Shown: positions 1-9,600 of the stretch, piece after piece
How the letters are laid out: every line of letters starts with the position of its first letter
Position numbering within the stretch: position 1 is the stretch's first letter
NCBI RefSeq assembly: GCF_051106095.1
Contig: NC_135783.1
Span: 204,768,472-204,832,471, forward strand
Direction of reading: 5' to 3'
From: Pogona vitticeps
Taxonomy: Eukaryota; Chordata; Lepidosauria; Squamata; Agamidae
Length of the DNA stretch: 64,000 nucleotides
Program-made: the position numbers and the translations under genes
Notes under the pieces: model-generated
What the model saw: the letters and a program-made list of their open reading frames with translations, nothing else
What the model was told of the DNA's origin: nothing
Databases searched by the model: none

Positions 1-1787
1 CAACAAAAATCTTGGTTGTAAATAATTTTAGAAACATTGCAACCCAGGGTCATTTCACTTTCAGTTTGCTACATGGCGATTGTCTCTCTGTGGCAAAATG
101 TGTTGTGGATGGTGCCATTGAAGAAGAGGAGGGCAGCTCCAAGGCCGCCTCTTGAGCAAAGAATGAGAAAGTGGTAGCGTGGCTTGTAAATTTGACTGTT
201 GGTTAACAGATCAGCAGAAGGAAAGTCAGAGAGTGAGGGAAGTGATCAGGCAGAAGCAGTATCTCCATCTTACCTAGATTAAATCTGTGTTTATTGTTCT
301 CATCCTGTCTAGTATTCTTTCCAAGCACTTAATTCAGCTGTTTTGCCCATTTTACTTGGACAGAAGACTTAAGAACTGGGTATGATGTGCATATTGGTGA
401 TAACTTGGTCTACGTCCCAGGATGATCTGTTCCAGCAATTCCCCGTAGATGGAAAAAAAGGACCGGAGATTGATTTCTATGCAACCCTGTGGTATAATTG
501 CCATGAGCCAGATCTGTTGCCTCAAATTGCACAGTAAAACAGGAGTTTCGGCAACTGCAGTGCAGTGTCCCGCAGCCCATTTAGATGGACACTATTTTTA
601 TGACATTAGAATTTACTGAGATTTCAGAGAGAACCAACATCATGTGCTGTCTGTCCCCTCTCTTGGATGAAGTCATCCCATGGAGTGAAAGACATTAAAA
701 AGGTAGTCAGTATGAGGTAAATGAAGAAGCCAAAAAATGAATGTTTCACGGCAGGGTTATTTTAAAAATACAATGGTGCCTTGCAAGATGATTGCGTCAT
801 GGGACGATTAATTCACAAGACAATGTTTTCTATGGAGGATTTTCACAAGACGGTTTGGGTTTTTTTTAGGCCGATGCTTTGCAAGATGGTTCCCCCACCC
901 CCCATTGGAACACATTAATTACATAAGACCTATTTTTTTATCCCAAAAAAGTGAGGGAGAAAGTGTATGCTGTTGGTTTTCCAGGAACTGCCTCCTGGAA
1001 AGCCAACAGCATACACTTTCTCCACCACTTTTTTGGGATAAAAAAGCAGGTCTTATGTAATTAATGTGTTCCAGTGGGGGAAAAAAACGTCTTGCAAAGC
1101 ATCTCCAATGGGGCTATGGCTGCAAATTTAAATGATAGAGGATAGTGAAGATAGCCAGGAACCAAAGGATAAAGAGATTCTAAAAACACCAGGGAAATCA
1201 CAAATGCAATCCCCTATTAGCACAAATTATGAGTTCCTCACATTTGGGGAAATCATAGGGATTAGCACACCCAAAGTGCAATGGATGAGCCTTACCTTGG
1301 AAAAACTAATTTCATGACCATGGTATTGCCCCTGCAAGGTATGAGTTGGAGTGGCCCTTGCACCTCCTACCCCCTTCTGTGCCCTGCCCCCGCCCCCAAG
1401 GCATGGTGACCCCCTGGCTGCACAGTTCCAGTCCTGCCAGAGGCCACGAGAGCTCCTACCTTATGCTAATACCTGTGCACTAGAGGATTGTGGGAGGAAC
1501 ACCTAGCCCCTGATGGGGGTCCCACGGGGCACCCCAAAACACTGAGGAGCTCTCGTGGCCTCTGGCAGGACTGGGGCTGTGCATCTTGCGAGGCACCACT
1601 GTAACAGTAATTCACTCTTTGCTTTGATTGTAGCATCCATGTATCCAGTAGGAAAATTTGTAATGATTTGACATACTTTCTAACTCCTTGAAAGATAAGA
1701 AAAATGGAAGAACAAACCAAAAAACGATTAACCTGCAGTTGAGGGCATGGTAGGAAATGTCACTATTTTGTCTCATTCAAACCTTAG
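1..1787 (+). other. SPC25: SPC25 intron (partial)
   Basis: This is intronic sequence upstream of the first SPC25 exon visible here. I searched it for the preceding Spc25 coiled-coil exon and found none, so earlier exons probably lie outside the window. The first 770 bases hold no recognisable feature. The stretch 771-1601 is an inverted-repeat DNA element, described separately. Confidence 0.6.
771..1601. mobile_element. TA-flanked non-autonomous DNA transposon (MITE), expanded copy
   Basis: The left end (CAATGGTGCCTTGCAAGATG) and right end (GCATCTTGCGAGGCACCACTG) are inverted copies of one terminal repeat, and TA lies directly outside both ends (769-770 and 1602-1603). This suggests Tc1/mariner-type TA insertion. 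The termini match the shorter copies at 4005, 7144 and 46224, so this is a longer family member of about 830 bp. It contains two internal inverted repeats: a foldback at 873-1102 and a second pair at about 1428-1457 and 1544-1573. It has no transposase frame. The superfamily is inferred from the TA flanks only. Confidence 0.75.
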
Positions 1788-1883
1788 TTAAAAGCAGAGC
1801 CACAGAGGAAATGGAGCAAAGACTGCTTAAGGCTGAAGTACTTTTTAAAGAGCGGCTTGGGCTAGAAATACGCAAAACAAGCG
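1788..1883 (+). CDS. SPC25: SPC25 coding exon (coiled coil to globular-domain junction)
   Basis: The exon is preceded by an acceptor (CCTTAG) and followed by GTAAGA. It enters needing one base from the previous exon and leaves one base of the next codon. The frame reads through the end of the Spc25 coiled coil into the conserved block ERLGLEIRK, nearly identical to human DRLGLEIRK. The 21 residues before this block align without a gap to the human protein. Joining to the next exon keeps the frame. Confidence 0.92.
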
Positions 1884-4823
1884 GTAAGACTGATGTATAC
1901 ATTTTTGTTGTTTCGCCGAGTGGCTAGTGCTAGGCTTCCATAGTAGCATTAATCCATTTGCTTTTTTAAAAAAGAAACTATGCCACTAGTTCCAGGTCAG
2001 ATATTTGCTGAACATTGTCCTAGTCCAAAAAAGTGTGAGTTTGGATAGAAACAATTTTCTGTGCAAATCCTACTCTCGCCTCAGTACAAAAAACCATTGT
2101 CCTGTAGAACAGTGTTCCCCAACCTTTTTGACACCGCAGATTGGTTGGGGGAGGACCGGGTCTGTGTGCGGGGAGGGCAAGGCTCGCACACATGCGAGGG
2201 GCAGAGATGCTCGTGTGCACACTTTCGCGAAGGGGCGGGAGCGCTTAGGCGTGCATGTGCGCAAACTCATGCACCTGTGCAAAGGAGCTCTGCGGGGTGG
2301 TGGGAGATCTGTCTCAGCGGCCCAGGCCATGGACCGGCATCAGACCGGGGGTTGGGGACCCTTACTGTAGAAGACCCTTGCATTTAGCATCTGCTCATGC
2401 TCCGTATGTATGTTGTAGAACAGATCAATGTTAATATTCTGCGGTCCACTTGATATAAAAAAATGCTAACTTTCTCTGGTCTGAGGACCCTCCAAAGGGG
2501 CTACATACAGCATCCAAAATGCAAGAAAGGGTGACCTGTAAGCCATTTAAAGGGTGGATTTCAGCTTTTTCTGTTGGCAAAAGATAGGGCTGAAGAAGTA
2601 CTGGGTGCCATTAAAGCAGCCTCTGGAGAGTGCATGCAGTCCTAGGGATGCATTTTGCCCATCCCTGTCTCGGTAGGTGGGTGCAAAACATCTCCCACCC
2701 CAGCTGATCACTGTATAGGAGTCAAGTCAAAGTTCACAGGAGCAGATTTTGCTATCACTGGCAGCATTTCCACCACTTAAACTGCACCAAAAATCATGGC
2801 TTTTCTTTGCACACTAGGTTTCAAAGATACCAACTTAAAACACCATAGGTTGACATTGCAGCGCATATCAGTTTTCTAATGTGGGAAAAACTATTATTTA
2901 TTTATTTATTTATTTATTTTAAGGTTTAGCACCATCTTGGGTGGTTGGGTCCTTGCTGAAGGATGGGTGAACAGTTTCTTTCATGTACAGCCCTTAAATA
3001 CATTCTGGGTTTTTAATTTTTTAATAAAAGTTTATCAAATGCAGTTTTTAGGTCTGAGATTTCATTTTTAGTTGAACAAAACGTTATTCAGGAAGAATGT
3101 AGAAGACTGACTAGCTAAGTTTTATATGGTGGGATGATAGTTTTTGATGATGTGTGTCACTGGTTATATGCAACTCTTTCCCAAGCAGCTCCCCAGACCT
3201 GTGGTTTGGGGGAGGGGGATGATGAGAATGCCAGAGAAAGAATGAGCAAAGACTGGCACCATCTCTTGGGTCTGGAGCTCCAGATACAACACTGGAAGCC
3301 TAGATGGGATGATGATTGGAGTTCTAGTGATTCCTTTGACTTGAATGAAATAGTGCTACAGCTCTGGAGTGAATTAAAGCAACCTTGAGATGGACTTTTT
3401 CTGACAAACTCGCACGTCTCAATAAATTCCCATGTTTGTATCTAGCAAAACATCTGCAGTTTATATTCAGCTGTATCGACCACAAAGATTTTGACAAGCC
3501 ATTCATCCTTACCCTTTCCATAAATGAAGAGGGAGCGTATGAAGGTATGTAATGAGCTTCCGTGCCGTGTCTCATTTTAACATCGTGGTCTTTCAAGGTT
3601 TTTGGGGTGGGGGATCTGCAGTTCCTTTGTGTTTTGACTCCAGTTCCCATCATTCGTGGGAGCATGACCAGTAAAGCAGGGATGGCATAAGCAGTAAGCC
3701 AAAAACATGTGGAAGGCAGCAGATTCATTACCCCTGTTTTATAGTTGTAACTGGATTTACAGAAAATAATCACTTAAATGTATTCTCTCTCTCCACAACA
3801 TAAAAAGATTTTACCTAGTAGATTGGTTGATTACAAGAAGTAAATTGCTTTCCTTTCCCCGTATCACTAGTAATTTCTGTGGCTTTTCCCCCCCACTGCC
3901 TTTTCCATTTGGTTGATTCTCTTGTATATATTTCAGTAATAACAAAACCGCAACATTCATAGCTGAGCTTTAATATTTTGACCAGGATTCTGCCTGCCAA
4001 TATACAGTAGTGCCTCACATAGCGATCGCTCCATATAGCGATGAAATTGCTTTACGATGGACTTTTTGCCATCGCAAAAGCGATCGCTTTGCGATGGCCC
4101 TTGTGGGGGAAATTCGCTTTGCGATGATCACAGGGAAGCGATCATCGCAACCCCCCCCCATTTTCGGCCAGCTGATCGGCGGTTTCAAAATGGCCGCCGG
4201 GTAAACAAAATGGCTGCCCGCTGTTTTCAGGCACAGATACCTCGCTTTAGAGGCACCGAAAATGGCAGTGCTATGGAGGATCTTCGCTTAAAGGTGAGTT
4301 TTTAGCCCATAGGAACACATTAATCGCGTTTTAATGCGTTTCTAAGGGCTTTTTATTTTCACTTAGCAATGTTATCGCTTAGCAGCGATTTTTTCTGCAC
4401 GGATTAACATCGCTAAGCGAGGCACCACTTTACTGAGATTTGATAATTGGTGCTAATAGAAGTAATGATTAGAGGTGTCCAGATTTGTGTTGCTGGCCCC
4501 AAGTTGTAGCTGTGTAAAGCATGTGGGAGTGTGAAGTCAAAAAATACAAATCTGGGAATGATATAAAGTAGCAGCAGTTTTACTGTTCAGGGGTGACTGC
4601 AAGAGGCTAAGAAGGAACCATACCACCTGACCAATACAAGACATTAAGATGCCCGATGTTCAAACTGGGAACTAATTTTGATCCTTCTTTCCTTCTAGTG
4701 ATCTCTTGCTCTCCTCCGCTGGATTGTATAGAAGAGTTGCAGCTAAAAATGAGAGAAACTAACAATTTTTCTGCATTTATTGCAAATGTTAGGAAGGCTT
4801 TCGTTGCCTTGACTTACAAATGA
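1788..4823 (+). CDS. SPC25: SPC25, kinetochore NDC80 complex subunit (3' three coding exons)
   Basis: Spc25 pairs with Spc24 at the inner-kinetochore end of the NDC80 complex, which couples centromeres to spindle microtubules. Three coding exons are visible: 1788-1883, 3446-3544 and 4699-4823. They join in frame without gaps. Recognisable blocks are RLGLEIRK (end of coiled coil), LQFIFSCID (first strand of the globular RWD-like domain) and [15 protein letters not shown] at the C-terminus, all close to human SPC25. The exons encode about 106 residues, roughly the C-terminal half. The N-terminal coiled-coil exons lie outside the window. The gene converges on NOSTRIN, with about 1.65 kb between the two stop codons. 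An AATAAA lies 52 bases after the SPC25 stop. Confidence 0.93.
2110..2364. mobile_element. non-autonomous hAT element
   Basis: The ends are an imperfect inverted pair, CAGTGTTCCCCAACC on the left and GGTTGGGGACCC near the right end. The 8-bp direct repeat CTGTAGAA flanks the copy at 2102-2109 and 2365-2372, which is diagnostic of hAT insertion. The interior is GC-rich and has no credible protein. It lies in an SPC25 intron. Confidence 0.8.
2893..2920. repeat. (TTTA)n microsatellite
   Basis: A run of TTTA units is followed by sequence resembling the 3' end of an L2/CR1-type LINE in reverse orientation. It is the only notable feature between the hAT copy and the next SPC25 exon. Confidence 0.8.
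3446..3544 (+). CDS. SPC25: SPC25 coding exon (globular domain)
   Basis: Acceptor ATCTAG and donor GTATGT bracket 99 bases that keep the frame. The translation includes [13 protein letters not shown], corresponding to LQFIFTNIDPKNP in human SPC25, and then NEEGAYE for human NEARDYE. Confidence 0.93.
4005..4430. mobile_element. TA-flanked non-autonomous DNA transposon (MITE)
   Basis: The element begins CAGTAGTGCCTCACATAGCG and ends CGCTAAGCGAGGCACCACTT, which are inverted relative to each other. TA flanks it at 4003-4004 and 4431-4432. The interior shares a recognisable core (AGCTGATCG, then TTTCAAAATGGCC) with the copy at 7144, so both belong to one family. It has no transposase frame and lies in the last SPC25 intron. 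Confidence 0.85.
4699..4823 (+). CDS. SPC25: SPC25 terminal coding exon
   Basis: The acceptor is CTTCTAG. The frame ends with [20 protein letters not shown] and then TGA, against human NNFSAFLANVRKAFTATVYN. This fixes both the reading frame and the stop codon. Confidence 0.95.
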
Positions 4824-4875
4824 TGTGTTGCTGTATTTATGAACCTGTCTGTGTATATTCACTGTGTTTAGAAAT

Positions 4876-4881
4876 AATAAA
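4876..4881 (+). terminator. SPC25: SPC25 polyadenylation signal
   Basis: A canonical AATAAA lies 52 bases downstream of the SPC25 stop codon, giving a very short 3' UTR. No better signal is closer. Confidence 0.7.
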
Positions 4882-5436
4882 TGTTAGAACTATGACTGAC
4901 TTGCTCTTCCAGATAGTGGGGGAAGGGGTGTGTGGATCTTGGCCATACAATTGGTGGCTGTCATCCTAGCCTTCCGGCGAACCAGAGGAGACTCTAAAAT
5001 TCTCATGTCTGACCAGGAGCTGCAGTTGCAGATCAGATGCCCCAAACCCTCTGGCAGGGCCAGTCTGAACTAGTGAAGTGCCCTTGAGTCGTCAGTTCTT
5101 TCAAAAAGCGCCCTACTCTTCTAAGAGCAACACACACAGGACTTGGTTGTGCCAAACTTTGTGAATGGGCTGTCGTAAGTGTCTGCTTCTTTTTAACAAG
5201 AAATGTACAGAATCCATTTCCAGTACATATGAAGGCCTGAACGGTCACTATAGGACTATTTAACCCAGCGCAGTAACAGCAGTTTGAAGGTCACTGAGTC
5301 ATAAGAGTCATTGTAAGTCAGAAATTATCTAGCACCAGATAACAGAAATAAGGGCAATAACAGTATTGATGCCCTGATCCTTATGAACCACTGACCTTCA
5401 AACTCCTCTCTCATTAACAGCTCTGCTCAGGGCTTG

Positions 5437-5510
5437 CGAACTAAAGAGTAGTCCACCACGACTAGATAGGCGGGATATAAATTAAATTAATAATAATAAT
5501 AATAAAGGCT
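5437..5510 (+). mobile_element. L2/CR1-type LINE 3' tail
   Basis: The sequence ends TAGGCGGGATATAAATTAAA followed by repeated AAT units, the typical 3' terminus of L2/CR1-superfamily LINEs in amniote genomes. Only the extreme 3' end is present. Confidence 0.6.
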
Positions 5511-5727
5511 GTGGCTTTTTTAATTGAGTCACTCATTTTAGCTGTTCCTCTTGTCCTACTGCCTTGAACGTCTAGCACTTATCATTTACATTTGTATTTC
5601 CTTTTTTCCAGTGAGTTCAAGGCAGTGTGTTTGTTTTCTTCCTGTCCACCTGATTCTGTGAAGCAAGATCGGCGGAATCATTAACTGATGCAAGACTACC
5701 CACTGCATCTCATGGTACAGTGGGGAT

Positions 5728-5733
5728 TTTATT
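5728..5733 (-). terminator. NOSTRIN: possible NOSTRIN poly(A) signal
   Basis: AATAAA on the minus strand, about 740 bases after the NOSTRIN stop. If used, the 3' UTR would include the hAT element at 5803-6169. This is an inference from motif and position only. Confidence 0.3.
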
Positions 5734-5802
5734 CCGGAGCGTTGAAGTCCTGGCCTGGCATGGACTACTCCACCAGCTGCCCAACACAGGATCCCCTTAA
5801 GC

Positions 5803-6169
5803 CAGTGATGGTGAACCTATGGCATGCGTGCCACAGCTGGCACGGAGAACCCTCTCTGTGGGCACGCAAGCCATAAGTTGCTGGATCGCTACCTCCAGCA
5901 GCCAAACCTGAGGAGGCAGCTGCAGCCGCAGTGCTAGCGCCCCGACAGGTGGTGGGCCAAGATATGGACCAGCTGGCATTGGCGGTAGCCCAGCTGAGCT
6001 ATAGGTAGTGGTGGGGTTGGGCACAACTGGAGGCGGATCCGGATTGGGGTCTGGAGGCACCTCCATGCCCGGGATTCCAGCTTCCGCTGCCACTTCCGCT
6101 GCTGTTGCCCACTGCCTGCTGGGTTGGTTCCCACCCCCCAGGTTTGGGCACTTGGGCTCGCCGTTACTA
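5803..6169. mobile_element. non-autonomous hAT element
   Basis: The left end is CAGTGATGGTGAACC; the right end (GGCTCGCCGTTACTA) is a degraded inverted copy. Flanking 8-mers CCTTAAGC (5795-5802) and CCTCAAGC (6170-6177) match at 7 of 8 bases, as expected for an old hAT target duplication. It lies just 3' of the NOSTRIN coding region. Confidence 0.75.
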
Positions 6170-6474
6170 CCTCAAGCAAACCAAATTTAGTTCAGTAGGA
6201 TCTATTGTAAGGTGGTTATGGAATAGCACCTTAAACGCCAATGCTTTTTTTTAATGACAAAGGAATTGGGTGTGATAGAGATTTTTAATTTTTATGATAT
6301 AGCTTCAGATTCAGAGCTTCCTATGCATATAGGAAGTTAGTCAGATTTGGTTGGTTTGATTTTAAGACGTCATTCAGCGCAGTAGGCATTTAAAGAAATC
6401 TGAGCCTTGTCCAGGTGAGTAAAGTTCAATGGGGAAGTGGCCTTGTGATCTGTGGTTATCTTGCCCTTTTCAGT

Positions 6475-6623
6475 TTAAAGAGTGGTATTGTTCACAGTGA
6501 GGCTCTGGTCAGCAGCTGGAGCAATTTCTTCCACATATGTTGCTGGAAAAATGCCTTTTTTCCCCTTGAGAGATCCATACCACCATCCGTCCTCTTCCTT
6601 GTGATGGATTGCAATCGTGTCAC
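6475..6623 (-). CDS. NOSTRIN: NOSTRIN terminal coding exon (second half of SH3)
   Basis: The acceptor is CACCTAG. The first two bases complete a glycine codon. The translation DTIAIHHKEEDGWWYGSLKG followed by KKGIFPATYVEEI carries the SH3 landmarks: the tryptophan pair, the G-x-FP motif and the closing YVEE. A tail follows (APAADQSLTVNNTTL) and then TAA. The tail is longer than and unlike the human one. Confidence 0.95.
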
Positions 6624-9600
6624 CTAGGTGGGTAATGTGCACGAGATTACATTTACCTCCTTGATCGAGTCATCCCATCTTAATGGGGCTTTATTTTACA
6701 CACACAGCTGAGTGTAAGCTGTTCAGTTCGGGGAGTGATCCTCCACAAAGGTGATTTTTCCCGTCTTTGGATTCCTGTGGCACAACTTTCTCCTTGCTTG
6801 CGTTTTTCAAATACATTTCAAATTGCACATGAGCCTTGGGATACACTTCCAGGTGCACTTGAGATGCAGCCACCTCAGAGACCTCTCCCATATCCATTGT
6901 TAATACTGTATTGCAGATAGGGAGAAAAGATGGTCTGCTACCGCAAGGGGGTCACCCAGTAGGAAATTCTGGACACAGACATTTGCCTGGTGTAAATAGC
7001 TCTTAAGGTTTACACTTGTTAGGCAGTTGGTTCGGCAAAAACTGGATTGTCTCACATAGTTCAAAGGTGCATTCTATTATTTTAAGGGAGCCAGATTCCC
7101 TAGAAAATGTTCTTGACAGTGCAGATTAAATGGCATAAATATACAGTCATGCCCCGCTGGACAATTACCACACTCTACGACAAATCTGCTTAACGTTGAA
7201 GTTTTTGCGATCACAAAACGATGGTTTAAATGGTTTTTTTTTTTCGTTTCACGATGATTGGTTCACTGCTTCGGGAACCGATTTTCACTTTACGATGATC
7301 AGCAATCAGCTGATCGTTGGGTTTCAAAATGGCCACCAGCTGAAGAAAATGGGCCCCCGCTGTGCTTTAGGACAGATTTTTCGCTTAACAGGCACCAGAA
7401 AATGGCCGCCGTATGGAGGGTCTTCGCTGGACGAGCAGGTATTCATCCCATTGGAATGCACTGAACGGTTTTCAATGCATTTCAATGAGTTGTTTATTTC
7501 GTTTGATGACGTTTTCACTATAGCGATTTCACTGGAATGAATTAACGTCATCAAGCGAGGCACCACTGTATTCTGAATTGTGGCAATAATCAGATCCCAA
7601 GTGGATTTATATTCTTTTGGTTTGTGGCCATTCTCTTTCAGGCCATGCCTGTTCAGATTTAGGCAGAGGAATGTTACCTTTATGCAAGCAGAGCTCATCC
7701 TCCCTTGATGTGCTGTAATCATACAAGGCCACGCAGGTCCCATGTACCGATTCATCACCCTCTTGGTGCAAAGATGTTGCTGCCTTTGAGCTGCTCACAG
7801 GGGCTGTCAAAGAGAACAATAGAGGGTGCTTATAGAAAGTTAGTAGCAACAGTGGCTCCGTTTCTACTACAGTATTTTTCCTTGCCATTTACCCAATGGT
7901 AGCTCTTGAATTAAATTTTTAAGAGGGACAGATTTGAAAACAGCTTGGACCTGAAGAGCCGGGTGTATTTTGCTCCAATTAGAAACCCTTTATCTTTAAT
8001 TATTTAAACAATGAATGTTTGTTGGTTGTTCCAGTTTTGGTTTGGCAATCCTACTCTCTTTTTCCAATGCATGTAATATTCTTGCCTTTGTATAAGAAAA
8101 AAGCATCTGTGCCATGTAGAGTCATTTCTTTAAAAATCCAACAGACCTAACTCCACCATTGCTGATACTGTACATTTAAATGGAGATATGGAAGATAGAA
8201 ATTGAGGAGGGTATTCATGTGCAAGAAAGGAAAAGGCATGGTCTTGTGCCTCTCGGTTCTTTTCCACTCCACTGGAAGAAGTGGAAAGGTTTCCAAGATG
8301 GAAAGGACAAAAGCATCCACCCCAGTGGATCAGTTGGAGCTGTTTTTGCTTAGTCTTGCATAGAATGACCAGTCTAGCAATGGTGCCGGGCACACAGAAT
8401 AAGGGGCTCCCAAATTTACAGCAGAGGGAAATATTTGTGTGAGAGGATAGTTGTCAAATATACAGTAGGGTCTGGTGTATCAACATCTACCCAATCTAAA
8501 CTGTGGCGTTTATTACCAACTTCACCATTGTCATTGGGTAACTTTATTGTGTTATTACCAGAACAGTAGCCGTTTTGTCACTAATGCAATTACGAGCAAG
8601 AAGAAAGCAATAACCTAAACATTTGTCCAATAATGAATGAATTACATTGTTACCTGGGAAGTTGCTTGAGTTAGCTTCTACTTCACTGGTGTTCCTTGTG
8701 CTCAAATTTTGCTTTAAATGCTTCATTTTAACAGGGCGTGTAATCACCACAGAATTGTGCACACAGTCCTATAGGTTGGGGGGGGGGGGAGAGAGGGATA
8801 AAATATTTTCATTATTTAACCTATTGGTTGCAAAGGAAATGTATTGATGTTTAGCAAGTGTGATATAAACAACAACACATTCAGTATATTTAAAATTAAC
8901 TTATAAAAATAATTGTTTGCCGTTCAGTGGATTCATAAGTGCTGCCTCACAATGATGTTTTCACTCAAACATTGGTGTTCCGCTCAAAAACATTGAGCGT
9001 AAGAGCTCTGTGCTCACAAAACTCCGTAGCTGTCCCAGTGACCTCCGGCTTCTAGTTATACAAGCCAGAGATGGTCCACGGTGTTAAAAGAGGTACTGTG
9101 CAGTCTGTGGAATGGAATCAGTATTTACCCAATGTCTGCTGAGATCTGTAATGATAGGATACACATAACGAATTCTAGAGAGGAAGCAACTCAGAATTGT
9201 TTCCGATCAAGGACTATTAGGGAAAAAAGTGTTCCTCTTTGCCCAGTGTGTGCCCTTATGACTGCTCTGGTAAGCTGCAGAGAATCGGAAAATTTGGCAC
9301 AGACATCTCCGATGCATGTCTTCACAATGTATTTCAAGAAATTTGCCTTTTTCTCCACATGCTATGATGCTTGATGTAGAAGGAAACCCTGCAGAAACAG
9401 AAACCTATTTTTGCCACACACTGAGCTGCATTCAGTAGGATATTAGTCTACCGTAGGTTGGCATCTACACAAACAAGAATAGTACAGTATGAAGTACCCG
9501 TCATGACTTCTAACTTTTATTTGCTGTTTTGTTGACCCATGTGCTTATCTCAAACACAACTTACAGATTTTTATACATTAAAATGAGAACAATGTCATTT

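Larger units (their letters stand above)
4900..6474. other. SPC25-NOSTRIN convergent intergenic region and 3' UTRs
   Basis: The interval between the two convergent stop codons is about 1.65 kb. It holds an L2/CR1-type LINE 3' tail at 5437-5510 (AGGCGGGATATAAAT followed by ATA repeats) and a hAT copy at 5803-6169. On the minus strand, AATAAA at 5728-5733 could be a NOSTRIN poly(A) signal. I see no gene here. Confidence 0.6.

Noticed and set aside
1132-1317. 61-codon plus-strand frame within the SPC25 intron
   Set aside because: It lies inside the TA-flanked MITE at 771-1601 and does not resemble Spc25.
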